Positions 42,437 through 52,700 of a DNA stretch of 64,000 nucleotides are shown piece after piece. The first letter of the stretch is position 1. Every line of letters starts with the position of its first letter. The translations under genes were made by a program, and so were the position numbers. The DNA comes from Hydrogenispora ethanolica (GTDB taxonomy: Bacteria > Bacillota > UBA4882 > UBA8346): contig NZ_SLUN01000010.1 in NCBI RefSeq assembly GCF_004340685.1, positions 1 to 64,000 of the forward strand, given 5' to 3'. The notes beneath the pieces are model-generated. The model saw only the letters and a program-made list of their open reading frames with translations, was not told the DNA's origin and ran no database searches.

Positions 42437-43783
42437 TCACTCCACGCACTGCCCGATCGCCTCTTCCAAAATATCCATCGCCAGCTCCACCTGTTCCGCG
42501 GTGGCCACCAGCGGCGGCAGGAAGCGGATGACGTTGCCGAGCATGCCGGCGCCGAGCAGGATCAGCCCGCGTTGCAGCGCCAGTCCGATCACCTTTTTGA
42601 CGATGGCCGCGTCCGGTTCCTTGGTGCGGCGGTCTTTGACGAATTCCACGGCGCGCATCGCGCCCAGGCCCCGGACGTCGCCGATGACGCTGTAACGTTC
42701 CTTCATCCGTTCCAGCCGGTCCGCCATGACCGCACCGATCCGGGCCGCCTTGGCCGCTAGATCCTCTTTCTGAATGAACCGGATCACTTCCAGGGCGGCG
42801 ACGCAGCCCAACGGGCTGCCGCCATAGGTCCCGCCGATCTCGCCCGGATCCGGCGCATCCATGATCTCGGCCTTTCCGACCACCGCGCTGATGGGCACGC
42901 CGGCGCCCAGCGACTTGGAGAGGGTCATCAGATCCGGCTCGATATCATAGTATTCGGAGGCGAAGAGCTTGCCGGTCCGGGCGAAGCCGGTCTGGATCTC
43001 ATCCACCACGAAGACGATCCCGTACTCGCGGCAGAGCGACTGGACAGCCGGGAGAAACTCCGGTGGGGCGACGATGAAGCCGCCTTCGCCCTGGAGCGGC
43101 TCGGCGATGAGCGCCGCGATGTTGTCCGAGGCCAGCTCGGTTTTTAACAGATGGCGCAACTTTTCCACGCAGGCCATGCCGCACTGGGGATAACCCGTCC
43201 CCGCGCTACAGCGGTAACAGTAGGGGGAAGGGATCTTAAACGTCTCCGGGCAAAAGGGCCCGAAGCGGTTCTTATAGGGTTTGACCTTGCTGGTGAGGGT
43301 CATGGTCATGTAGGTCCGGCCGTGGAAAGCGTTCTCCAGCGAGAGGATCCCGGTCTTCCCGGTATAACGGCGGGCGATCTTCACCGCGTTCTCGACGGCC
43401 TCGGCGCCGCTGTTGGCGAACATCGCCTTTTTGGGGAACGCGCCCGGAGTCAGGCCGGCCAGCCGCTCGGCCAGGGCCACATACGGTTCGTACATCGCCA
43501 CATGAAAACAGGGATGGAGATACCGCTCGGCCTGCGCCCGGATGGCTGCGACCACTCCCGGGTGGCAGTGGCCGACATTCTGCACGCCGATGGCGGCGGC
43601 GAAATCGATGAAGACATTGCCGTCCACATCCTTGAGCAACGCGCCGTCGGCTTCGGCCACGAACACTCCGGTACTGTTGCTGACGCCCCGGGCCACGAAA
43701 TCCCCCCGTCTGGCCGCCAGCTCCCGCGACTTCGGACCCGGCAACTGGGGCGTCACGATCTGGGCGAGTTTTTCATTGATCAT
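42437..43783 (-). CDS. gabT: 4-aminobutyrate aminotransferase, class III
   Basis: A 448-residue PLP enzyme transferring the amino group of 4-aminobutyrate to 2-oxoglutarate. Visible motifs: FANSGAEAVENAVKIARRYT, the FHGRTYMTMTLTSK cofactor loop, AEPLQGEGGFIVAPPEF, VVDEIQTGFARTGKLF, and PLP Lys290 in TLSKSLGAGVP. Start ATG 43783 with AAGGTG. It lies after an iron alcohol dehydrogenase in the same orientation, giving GABA to succinate semialdehyde and then 4-hydroxybutyrate. Other omega-aminotransferase substrates are possible. Confidence 0.88.
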   Translation of the reverse strand: MINEKLAQIVTPQLPGPKSRELAARRGDFVARGVSNSTGVFVAEADGALLKDVDGNVFIDFAAAIGVQNVGHCHPGVVAAIRAQAERYLHPCFHVAMYEPYVALAERLAGLTPGAFPKKAMFANSGAEAVENAVKIARRYTGKTGILSLENAFHGRTYMTMTLTSKVKPYKNRFGPFCPETFKIPSPYCYRCSAGTGYPQCGMACVEKLRHLLKTELASDNIAALIAEPLQGEGGFIVAPPEFLPAVQSLCREYGIVFVVDEIQTGFARTGKLFASEYYDIEPDLMTLSKSLGAGVPISAVVGKAEIMDAPDPGEIGGTYGGSPLGCVAALEVIRFIQKEDLAAKAARIGAVMADRLERMKERYSVIGDVRGLGAMRAVEFVKDRRTKEPDAAIVKKVIGLALQRGLILLGAGMLGNVIRFLPPLVATAEQVELAMDILEEAIGQCVE

Positions 43784-43903
43784 CAGTTATGCACCTTCAA
43801 TATGCGAATTTATTCGGACCGGCCGCGCGATCACGGGCCGGTCCCAACCCAATTTCATTCCTGCGAAGCCGAAGCCTTCCGCCAGTTCCCCGGGGACCCG
43901 GCA

Positions 43904-45055
43904 TCACAGACACTTCAAATAGAGCGCCTTGATCTCCTCCCTGCCGGCGGCCCTGGGATTGTTGCCCAAGGCATAGGCCATGGTGCGCAGGCTGTTTTCA
44001 GAGAGCCATTCCACCTGTTCCCAGGTGACCCCCAGGTCGCGGAGGCGCGGCGTGAGCCGCAGCCGTTCCAATAGCCGCCGGACCGCGTCGACGCTCAGGG
44101 CCGCGGCCGCGGCGTCGGTCCTGCCGGCGGTGTCTTCGCCCAGGGCCGCGGCGATGGCCTTGAACTTTCCGGCCGCCGCCTCCAGGCTGAACTCCATGAA
44201 GGGAATCAGCATGGCGGCCAGCCCCTGGCCGTGAGTCACGTCCAGCAGGCCGCTGACCGGATGCTCCAGCCCGTGCAGCAGCGCCACGCCGGCGCAATCG
44301 ATGACCATGCCGCCCAGGGTGTTGGCCAGGGCCACCTTCTCCCAGGCCGCGACATCGCCAGGGTCCTCATAGACGGCCGGCAGGTTCCGGCCGATCAGTG
44401 CGATGGCTTGCAGGGCCATGGCGTCGCTAATGGGTTGGGAACGCCGGCCGATGAAGCCCTCCATGGCGTGGCAGAGCACATCGATACCGGTGGCGGCGAT
44501 CAGCGCCGGCGAGAGCGTGGTCAGGAGTTCCGGATCGATGATCGACGCTTTGGGGTAAATGAAAGGCGACTTCAGTGACTTTTTGTCCTTGGTCGCCGGA
44601 TTGGTGAAGACCGCCAGGCTGTCGCCTTCGCTGCCCGTGCCCGCCGTGGTGGTGACCGCGACGATGGGCAGCGCGCCCGCGCCGGGCTTGCCGAAGATAT
44701 ATTCGCTGATGTCGCCGGGATTGACCGCGGCGAAGGCGATCCCCTTGGCCGTATCCAGGGCGCTGCCGCCGCCCAGCCCGATAACGACGTCGCAAGCCTC
44801 GGCCCGGGCCAGTTCCGCTCCGGCATGCACCGTGGTGGTCAGCGGGTTGGGTTCCACCCGGTCGAAGACCACGGTCGCCAGCCCGGTCCCCTCCAGCAAC
44901 GCCAGGCTCCTGTCCAACAAGCCGGTGGCCCGGGCGCTGTGCTTGCCGGTGACGAGCAATGCCTTCCGGCCGTATCCGGCGGCGATCTCGCCCAGCCGTT
45001 CCAACTTGGCGCGGCCGAAGATCAGCCGCACCGGCAGATGATATTCAAAGTCCAT
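43904..45055 (-). CDS. Iron-containing alcohol dehydrogenase, probable succinate semialdehyde reductase
   Basis: A 383-residue group III dehydrogenase. Motifs: VIGLGGGSALDTAKGIAF, TTAGTGSEGDSLAVF, GIDVLCHAMEGFIG and HGLEHPVSGLLDVTHGQGLA supply the NAD and iron sites. Start ATG 45055 after TTAGGAGTG; the much longer upstream frame is spurious. Placement next to gabT in an apparently anaerobic bacterium suggests reduction of succinate semialdehyde to 4-hydroxybutyrate; this is inference. Confidence 0.88.
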   Translation of the reverse strand: MDFEYHLPVRLIFGRAKLERLGEIAAGYGRKALLVTGKHSARATGLLDRSLALLEGTGLATVVFDRVEPNPLTTTVHAGAELARAEACDVVIGLGGGSALDTAKGIAFAAVNPGDISEYIFGKPGAGALPIVAVTTTAGTGSEGDSLAVFTNPATKDKKSLKSPFIYPKASIIDPELLTTLSPALIAATGIDVLCHAMEGFIGRRSQPISDAMALQAIALIGRNLPAVYEDPGDVAAWEKVALANTLGGMVIDCAGVALLHGLEHPVSGLLDVTHGQGLAAMLIPFMEFSLEAAAGKFKAIAAALGEDTAGRTDAAAAALSVDAVRRLLERLRLTPRLRDLGVTWEQVEWLSENSLRTMAYALGNNPRAAGREEIKALYLKCL

Positions 45056-45745
45056 CCAGTGAACACTCCTAACCGATAGCTGTCGCCGGCGTTTCCGGTC
45101 GAATGGAAAGCCGCGACGGATTTTATCTCTCCCAACAATCTCCCTTCCCTGCGGAGCATGGCGGCGACCGCTCAAAGGATTCCCCCGCCAGGGCTTTGAA
45201 GTGTGAAATTCCAAATTCCAGGCCGGAAACCGTTGCTTCGGAAGCCGCCGTATCTCGGAACTGCTCCATCCCGCCGGTTTCACTCCTTCGTCCTTCATCC
45301 CGGCCCACCTAATATATTAGTAAATTCCCTCTCATGTAAGGTATGGTCTTTCGTCCAACTCGGATCTTCTTCATCCTTGTTAGGATGAAAGCCATCCTTG
45401 TAAGGGATGCCGCGATCCTTTTATCGGATCTTTCGATCCTTGTAAGGGATGTCATGATCCGTGTTAGGGATGGTTTTCATCCTTGTAAGGGATCCGCTGA
45501 TCCTTTCAGAGGATCTTCGGATCCTTTCTTCCCGAAAGATCATCCTAGATACCCGGAGGCTTCGGGAACCATCCCCAAGGTTCCGGGATAGGGGACCGAA
45601 GCTTCGGGATGCTTCCCCAAGGTTCCGGGAAAGAGGACGAATCCTTCGGGAAGCCTCGACAAGCCTTGCGGATGCTTCCCCAAACCTTGGGGAAGCATCC
45701 CCGGTTTCCATCCCGGCGAATCGGGCCGATCCCCTCCGGCATCAT
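45056..45745. other. Intergenic region dominated by 21-bp-phased arrays
   Basis: No gene is supported. It holds the palindrome CTAATATATTAG (45309-45320), probably part of a promoter for the dehydrogenase gene, and the phased arrays at 45373-45724. Short ORFs (45343-45591 plus, 45540-45761 minus) are heptapeptide translations of the arrays. Confidence 0.7.
45373..45724. repeat. Two abutting 21-bp-phased palindromic arrays
   Basis: Units begin at 45373, 45394, 45415, 45436, 45457, 45479, 45500, 45521 and 45542 (ATCCTTGTAAGGGAT-type palindromes; one 22-bp step), then after a 15-bp phase change at 45557, 45578, 45599, 45620, 45641, 45662, 45683 and 45704 (AAGCTTCGGG or AGGTTCCGGG type, all steps 21). 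Each unit carries an inverted repeat of 5-7 bp per arm. The set starts about 20 bp beyond the stop of the minus-strand amidohydrolase gene. Confidence 0.88.
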
Positions 45746-47134
45746 TCAGACCCAATGCCAAACCTGGTTCGCGGCGCGGACCGCCCGGCCCGGCAGGGCC
45801 GTCTCCCGGACCGCGCCTTCCTCGGCCACCACCACGCCATTCACGATGACCGCCCGGATGCCCGCGGGGGCGGCGTCGGGCTGCCCGAAGCCGGGATAGC
45901 CTGCCCGGTCGGCGATAGTCTCCGGGTCGAAGATGACCAGGTCGGCGTCGGCGCCGACCCGCAGCCGGCCCTTGTTCTTCAGGCCGAGCCGTTCGGCCGG
46001 GAGCAGCGTGCAGCGGCGGACCGCCTCCAGCAGGGACAGCGTTCCGGTCTCCCGGACCGCCTTCTGGAAAAAGCGCGGAAAGGTTCCCACATCCTGGGGA
46101 TGGCCGTTACCCGGCCCGGGGCGCCCCACCGCGCCGTCGCTGGAAACCATCACGTACTCCGGCAGCAAGGCCTCATAGACCTCGGCCTCCCGGCCCGCGA
46201 AGGCCACCACCACGTCCCGGCCGCGGCCGGCCCGTAACTCCCGGTAGATCGCCTCGGTCAACGGCTTCCCGGCGTAGGGGCCGGTGGCCGCGTACAAGTC
46301 CTGATAGCCGCAGCCCCATTTGGCCACGCAGCCTTCGTCAAAGACCGCGCTGCCGATATAGGTGGCGAAAGCGTGGTACATCCCGCTGTCGGCGGTCACG
46401 TCCCGGCCCCCGGCCACCGCCGCGTCGAGCATCCCGACCGCCTCGGTCATCATTCCCATGCCCAGCTGGTACGCGAGATGGGAGATCTGCAGCGCGGCTC
46501 CGGTCCGCTCGTTGAGTCGCAGCGCTTCCCGGAGCGCGTCGAGCCCGGCCCAGCCGTCGGTGCGCAGGTGGATGGCGACCAGTTTGCCGTGGCGGGCCGC
46601 CAATTGGCTCAGGGCCAGCACCTCCTCCCAGGAGGAGCCCGGCGCGTATTCCAGGCCGAAGGAGATTCCGGCCGCCCCGGCCGCCAGCGCCTTTTCGGCC
46701 AGCGCCAGCATGGTCCGGATCTGCTCCGGCGTGGCCGGCCGCCGGGGATTGCGGGCCCCCGCCGCCTCGCGCAAGGCGAAGGAGTGCCCGACCAGCATCG
46801 CCTGGTGAATCGGGAAGCCCCGCCGGTCGAGCCCGGCGAAGCAGTCTTCCAGATCCAGCGGCCCCATGCCGCAGTTGCCGCCCACCGTGGTGGTCACGCC
46901 CTGCCCGGCCATGCGCCGGGCCGAGTAGGGATGGCCGTCCACATGGGCGTGGATGTCGATGAATCCGGGACAGACCGCCCGCAGCCCGGCGTCGATCTCC
47001 CGCTCCCCCGCCAGCTCGGCGCGGGTCAGGGCGGCGATCCGCCCGTTTTGGACGCCGAGATTGCCGACCGTGACCCGGCGGCGCTCGGGGTCGATCAACG
47101 TCCCGTTCCGGATCACCAGCTCAAAATCGCTCAT
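45746..47134 (-). CDS. D-aminoacylase-like amidohydrolase
   Basis: A 462-residue metal-dependent amidohydrolase of the N-acyl-D-amino-acid deacylase group. Metal and catalytic motifs: GFIDIHAHVDGHPY, GGNCGMGPLD (bridging cysteine region), FGLEYAPGSSW, AIHLRTDG, ISHLAYQ, VSSDGAVG and HPQDVGTFPR. It is one of the last genes of the polyamine operon, nine bases after potD. Its substrate may be an N-acylated or carbamoylated polyamine or amino acid rather than a free D-amino-acid conjugate; sequence cannot decide. Confidence 0.85.
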   Translation of the reverse strand: MSDFELVIRNGTLIDPERRRVTVGNLGVQNGRIAALTRAELAGEREIDAGLRAVCPGFIDIHAHVDGHPYSARRMAGQGVTTTVGGNCGMGPLDLEDCFAGLDRRGFPIHQAMLVGHSFALREAAGARNPRRPATPEQIRTMLALAEKALAAGAAGISFGLEYAPGSSWEEVLALSQLAARHGKLVAIHLRTDGWAGLDALREALRLNERTGAALQISHLAYQLGMGMMTEAVGMLDAAVAGGRDVTADSGMYHAFATYIGSAVFDEGCVAKWGCGYQDLYAATGPYAGKPLTEAIYRELRAGRGRDVVVAFAGREAEVYEALLPEYVMVSSDGAVGRPGPGNGHPQDVGTFPRFFQKAVRETGTLSLLEAVRRCTLLPAERLGLKNKGRLRVGADADLVIFDPETIADRAGYPGFGQPDAAPAGIRAVIVNGVVVAEEGAVRETALPGRAVRAANQVWHWV

Positions 47135-47143
47135 GGCGACCGC

Positions 47144-48232
47144 TCAGTTCTGCTTGATCTCCGACCAGATCTGGTCGTAGACCCGGGTGGCGGCGCCCAC
47201 GTCCTTCAGGTACTCGCCCTTGTCCAGCTCCGCCTGGGGCGGATTGGCGGCGACATCCTCCCGGTACGTCTTATCCACATACTTCATGGCCGCCTGGTTG
47301 GGATTGGTATACGGCAGTTCCTTGGAGATCATCGCGCTCGTCTGCGGGTCCAGCAGGAAGTTGACGAACAGCTCCGCCTCTTTCTTATGGGGCGAACCCT
47401 TCGGAATGAAGAAATTGTCCTGCCACAGGTACATTCCTTCGGCCGGGAAGACGATCTGGATGTTCTTATTCTCCCGTTTGGCCAGCGACGCCTCGGCGCT
47501 CCAGATCATGCCCACCGCGGCCTCGCCGTTGATGAGCAGCGTCTTGGGGCTGTCGCTGTCATAGGCCTTGATATTGGGGAGCACCTTGACCAGCTCGGCC
47601 TGGGCTTGCTTCAACCGTTTGGGATCGGTCTCGTTCAGCGAGTAGCCCAGCTTCTTGAGGGCCATGCCGATGATCGCCCGCTGGTCGTCCAGAACCACCA
47701 GCGCATCTTTGAGCCGGGGATCCCAGAGGTCCTTATAGCTCTTGATCGGCCATTTGACCTTGGCGGTATTGACGGCGATCAGCGCGGTGCCGCACATGTA
47801 GGGCACGGTGTACTTGTTCCTGGGATCGAAGAAAAGGTTCTTGCGCAGCGGCGCGATATTGGCGAAATTGGGAATATTCTTGAGGTTGATCGGCTGCAGC
47901 AGCAGGTTCTTCTGCTTCAGCATGATCTGGATCATGTAATCGCTGGCCACCGCCAGATCGTACTGGGAGGCGCCGCCGGCCTGAATCTTGGCCAGCATCT
48001 CCTCGTTCGACGAAAAAGTGCTGTAATTGACCTTGATGCCGTACTTCTGCTTGAATTTATCCAGCACCGACTGGGGCATGTAGTTGGACCAGTTGAAAAA
48101 GTTCAGTTCCTTGGCCGCGGCATGGGCCGTTCCGGTCCGGTAGCCGGCGGAGAAAACTCCCACCGCCAGCAGCATCCCCGCCAACAGGGCCCCCCAGACC
48201 CGCCGTCTGGTCTTCATTGCGCATTCGCTCAT
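47144..48232 (-). CDS. potD: Spermidine/putrescine-binding protein, PotD-like
   Basis: A 362-residue polyamine-binding protein. Signal peptide: residues 1-38 (WGALLAGMLLAVGVFSAGY, cleavage after AHA), no lipobox. The mature start ELNFFNWSNYMPQSVLDKFK is the PotD/PotF signature; the binding-pocket region YMCGTALIAVNTAKVKW and EAAVGMIWSAEA follow. The start is ATG 48232 after GGAGGG; longer frames lack one. It forms the PotABCD importer with genes at 49696-52592, split by the aminotransferase gene. Confidence 0.92.
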   Translation of the reverse strand: MSECAMKTRRRVWGALLAGMLLAVGVFSAGYRTGTAHAAAKELNFFNWSNYMPQSVLDKFKQKYGIKVNYSTFSSNEEMLAKIQAGGASQYDLAVASDYMIQIMLKQKNLLLQPINLKNIPNFANIAPLRKNLFFDPRNKYTVPYMCGTALIAVNTAKVKWPIKSYKDLWDPRLKDALVVLDDQRAIIGMALKKLGYSLNETDPKRLKQAQAELVKVLPNIKAYDSDSPKTLLINGEAAVGMIWSAEASLAKRENKNIQIVFPAEGMYLWQDNFFIPKGSPHKKEAELFVNFLLDPQTSAMISKELPYTNPNQAAMKYVDKTYREDVAANPPQAELDKGEYLKDVGAATRVYDQIWSEIKQN

Positions 48233-48279
48233 CTCGATCCCTCCATTAAAATAATTTGAAGTGTATTTTCGGACAGATG

Positions 48280-49695
<1,416 letters not shown>

Positions 49696-50478
49696 CTACG
49701 CTTCCTTCTTATACCGGATGCTCTCCGCGATCACCACCACGCTCAGCGTAATCACCAGCATGATGGTGGACAGGGCGTTGATCTCCGGCGAAACTCCGAA
49801 TTTGACCATGGAGAAGACCTTCAGCGGCAGCGTGGTGCTCTGGGGCCCGGCCACGAAGAAGCTGATCACCACGTCGTCCAGGGAGAGGGTGAAAGCCAGC
49901 ATCGCGCCGGAGATGATCCCCGGCATGATCACCGGCAGCGTCACCCGGAGGAAGGTCTGCCACGGATTGGCCCCCAGATCCATCGCGGCCTCCTCGATCG
50001 AGCGGTTGAACCCGTCCAGCCGCGCCTTGACCACCAGCACCACGAAGGGGATGCTGAAGGCCACATGGGCGCAGATCAGGGTGAACATCCCCAGCGCCAC
50101 CTGGAACTGGGCAAAGAGCGCCAGGAGCGCGATGCCCATGACGATCTCCGGAATGACCACCGGGATATAGAGCAGGGCGTCGAGCACGCTCTTGCCCTTG
50201 AAGCGATAGCGGTACATCCCCACCGCGGCCAGGGTGCCGATCATCGCCGACACCACCGTGCTGATGACCGCCAGGATCAGGCTGTTCTTGAAGGCGCTCA
50301 GCACGTCCTCGTTGCGCAGCAGCGAGCCGTACCAGTCCAGGGTGAAGCCGGTCCAAATCACATTCAGCTTGGACTGGTTGAACGAATAGACCACCAGCAC
50401 CACGATGGGCACGTAGAGCACCAGATAGATCAGCATGGTATAGAGGAGCGAGGTCCAGCGAAACAGTTTCCGTTTCAT
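49696..50478 (-). CDS. potC: Polyamine ABC permease, PotC-like
   Basis: A 260-residue permease. VVLVVYSFNQSKLNVIWTGF and the EAA loop SIEEAAMDLGANPWQTFLRV are PotC signatures. Start ATG 50478 overlaps the potB stop as ATGA, with GGAGGT nine bases upstream. Six helices predicted. Confidence 0.93.
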   Translation of the reverse strand: MKRKLFRWTSLLYTMLIYLVLYVPIVVLVVYSFNQSKLNVIWTGFTLDWYGSLLRNEDVLSAFKNSLILAVISTVVSAMIGTLAAVGMYRYRFKGKSVLDALLYIPVVIPEIVMGIALLALFAQFQVALGMFTLICAHVAFSIPFVVLVVKARLDGFNRSIEEAAMDLGANPWQTFLRVTLPVIMPGIISGAMLAFTLSLDDVVISFFVAGPQSTTLPLKVFSMVKFGVSPEINALSTIMLVITLSVVVIAESIRYKKEA

Positions 50479-51425
50479 GCGCCGAAGACCTCCATATCGC
50501 TCTGGGACCGGGCCAGCCGCATATAGAACCCGATCAGCACCAGCGTCAGCAGGATCAGCAGGATCGAGAGCGCCGAGCCGAACGGCCAATCGCGCGCCGT
50601 AAGGAACTGGTTCTTGATCAGGTTGCTGATCAGCATGGTCTTGCTCCCGCCCATCAGGTCGGGGATGAAGAAGTAGCCCAGAGTCGGGATGAAGACCAGA
50701 ATCGATCCGGCGACGATCCCCGGCATCGTCAGCGGCAGGGTGATCCGGACGAAGCGCTTCCAGGCGACCGCCCCCAAGTCGCTCGCGGCTTCCAGGAGCG
50801 ACGGGTTGAGCTTTTCGATCGAGGTGTACAGGGGCAGCACCATAAAGGGAAACAGCGTGTAGACCATGCCGATCAACACCCCGGTCTCATTATAAAGCAG
50901 CTTCAGCGGTTCGGTGATCAGGCCCAGCTGAATCAGGACCGTATTAATGATCCCTTCGGTCCGGAGCAGCACGATCCAGGCGTAGGTCCGCACCAGCGAG
51001 TTGCTCCAGAACGGAATGATGATCAGCATCAGCAGGATCGACCGGATCTTTTGGGGCGCCCGGGCCACGAAATAAGCGAAGGGATAACCCAACAGCAGGC
51101 AGAAGAGGGTCGTAAAGAACGAGACGCTCAAGGAAGACCCGAGAATCTTGAAATAGAGCGGATTGAACATCCGGACGTAGTTTTCCAGCGTAAAGAGGTA
51201 GTCGATGCCGCCGTACAGGCCCCGGGTGAAGAAACTGACCAGGACGATGATGGCCAGCGGCGCGGCGACAAAACAGATCATCCAGAAAAACACCGGCGAC
51301 AGGGTCCAGAGCGGTCCCCAGTCCCGCCGCTTGCGCTTACCGGCGGCCCCGGCCGCCAGCTCCCGTTCCTGGGCCAGCGCCGCCTGCTCTTCCATTCCGG
51401 CGGAAGCAATCATCGGTTCATTCAT
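50475..51425 (-). CDS. potB: Polyamine ABC permease, PotB-like
   Basis: A 316-residue permease. A hydrophilic N-terminal extension of about 35 residues (alanine- and glutamate-rich) precedes the first helix, SPVFFWMICFVAAPLAIIVL. The EAA loop is SLLEAASDLGAVAWKRFVRI; FIPTLGYFFIPDLMGG is typical of PotB. It overlaps potC by four bases. Confidence 0.92.
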   Translation of the reverse strand: MNEPMIASAGMEEQAALAQERELAAGAAGKRKRRDWGPLWTLSPVFFWMICFVAAPLAIIVLVSFFTRGLYGGIDYLFTLENYVRMFNPLYFKILGSSLSVSFFTTLFCLLLGYPFAYFVARAPQKIRSILLMLIIIPFWSNSLVRTYAWIVLLRTEGIINTVLIQLGLITEPLKLLYNETGVLIGMVYTLFPFMVLPLYTSIEKLNPSLLEAASDLGAVAWKRFVRITLPLTMPGIVAGSILVFIPTLGYFFIPDLMGGSKTMLISNLIKNQFLTARDWPFGSALSILLILLTLVLIGFYMRLARSQSDMEVFGA

Positions 51426-51467
51426 ACACGGTCACCCCCAAAATTACAACTCGCGGATACCCCATCG

Positions 51468-52592
51468 CTACACCCGCAGCCGCAGCGGCGCCAGCGCCGC
51501 CTCGGGCCCTTCCTGCCGGGCTTTCATGACGACGGCGTGCTCGGGGTCCCAGCTCAAATAGATTTCTTTGCCCTCTTCGAGCAGTTCCGACGGCGTCTGG
51601 CCGGCCATCTCGTTGACCACGACCTCCTGCGAATTGGGCAGGCTGACAATGGTTTTGAGCACCGATCCGGCATAAATCCGTTCCTTAAACCAGCCGCGCA
51701 AAACCGGGCCATGCTCTTCCCGGTCAAAACCGCAGCGGATCCGCTCCGGCCGGACGGCCAGGTAGACCGCATCGCCGACGCGCAGGTCGCGGTCGACCAC
51801 CGGGACCCGGCCGTTTTCGAAATCCACCAGCACATACCGGCCGTCGATCGCCCCCACCACGCCCTCGAAGAGATTGGTCTCTCCGATGAAGCCGGCCACG
51901 AACCGGGTCTCCGGCCGTTCGTAGATCTGGTCCGGCGTCCCGATCTGCTCGATGACGCCCCGGTTCATGACGGCGATCCGGTCGGACATGGTCAGGGCTT
52001 CCTCCTGGTCATGGGTGACGTAGACAAAGGTGATTCCCAGCCGCTTTTGAAGGTGTTTCAGTTCGACCTGCATCTGTTTGCGCAGTTTCAGGTCGAGCGC
52101 GCCCAAGGGCTCATCCAGCAGTAATACCTTGGGACTGTTGACGATGGCCCGGGCGATCGCCACCCGCTGGCACTGCCCGCCGCTCAGCTGATCGGGCATG
52201 CGCTTTTCAAAACCGGTCAGTTGCACCAGGGCAATGGCCTCCCCCACCTTCCGGCTCACCTCGGCCTTGGGAACATTCTTCATCACCAGGCCGAAGGCGA
52301 TATTGTGATAGACATTCATATGCGGAAAAAGGGCGTAGTTCTGAAAAACCGTATTCACGTTGCGCTCATGCGGCTGTTTGTCCTCGACCGGTCGGCCCTC
52401 CAGCAGGATCCGGCCGCTGGTCGGCTCCTCGAACCCGGCGATCATCCGCAGCGTTGTGGTCTTGCCGCAGCCGCTCGGCCCCAGCAAGGTGAGGAACTCT
52501 CCCTGCTTGATGTCGAGCGAAATATTCTTCACCGCCTTGAAAGAACCGAAGTCCTTGACCACATTCACCAATTGGACCATGTTATCCGCCAT
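51468..52592 (-). CDS. potA: Polyamine ABC transporter ATPase, PotA-like
   Basis: A 374-residue ATPase, the only transport ATPase in the window. Walker A GPSGCGKTT, Q-loop FQNYALFPHM, Walker B VLLLDEPLGALD and the H-loop VTHDQEEALTMSDR are intact. The signature motif is LSGGQCQRVAIARA, with cysteine in place of the usual glutamine after LSGGQ. The C-terminal TOBE domain (VYLAVRPERIRCG) is present. The start is ATG 52592 with AAAGGG; the longer frame is upstream of it. Confidence 0.94.
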   Translation of the reverse strand: MADNMVQLVNVVKDFGSFKAVKNISLDIKQGEFLTLLGPSGCGKTTTLRMIAGFEEPTSGRILLEGRPVEDKQPHERNVNTVFQNYALFPHMNVYHNIAFGLVMKNVPKAEVSRKVGEAIALVQLTGFEKRMPDQLSGGQCQRVAIARAIVNSPKVLLLDEPLGALDLKLRKQMQVELKHLQKRLGITFVYVTHDQEEALTMSDRIAVMNRGVIEQIGTPDQIYERPETRFVAGFIGETNLFEGVVGAIDGRYVLVDFENGRVPVVDRDLRVGDAVYLAVRPERIRCGFDREEHGPVLRGWFKERIYAGSVLKTIVSLPNSQEVVVNEMAGQTPSELLEEGKEIYLSWDPEHAVVMKARQEGPEAALAPLRLRV

Positions 52593-52700
52593 CTTCAGCA
52601 ACCCTTTCCCAATCGCTGCCGCAATCCGTTTCCCGAACGCCAACCCGGATTGTGGCATGTTCCTCGCTTGATAATTTGATAAAACAGTCCCATCGCCGGC

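Noticed and set aside
41752-42695. Several short ORFs between the PucR-type gene and gabT
   Set aside because: They read through hairpins, and one runs into the antisense of gabT; they resemble repeat-derived false ORFs.
45343-45591. 82-codon ORF with heptad repeats
   Set aside because: It is the translation of the phased array, lacks a ribosome binding site, and a similar minus-strand frame is equally open.
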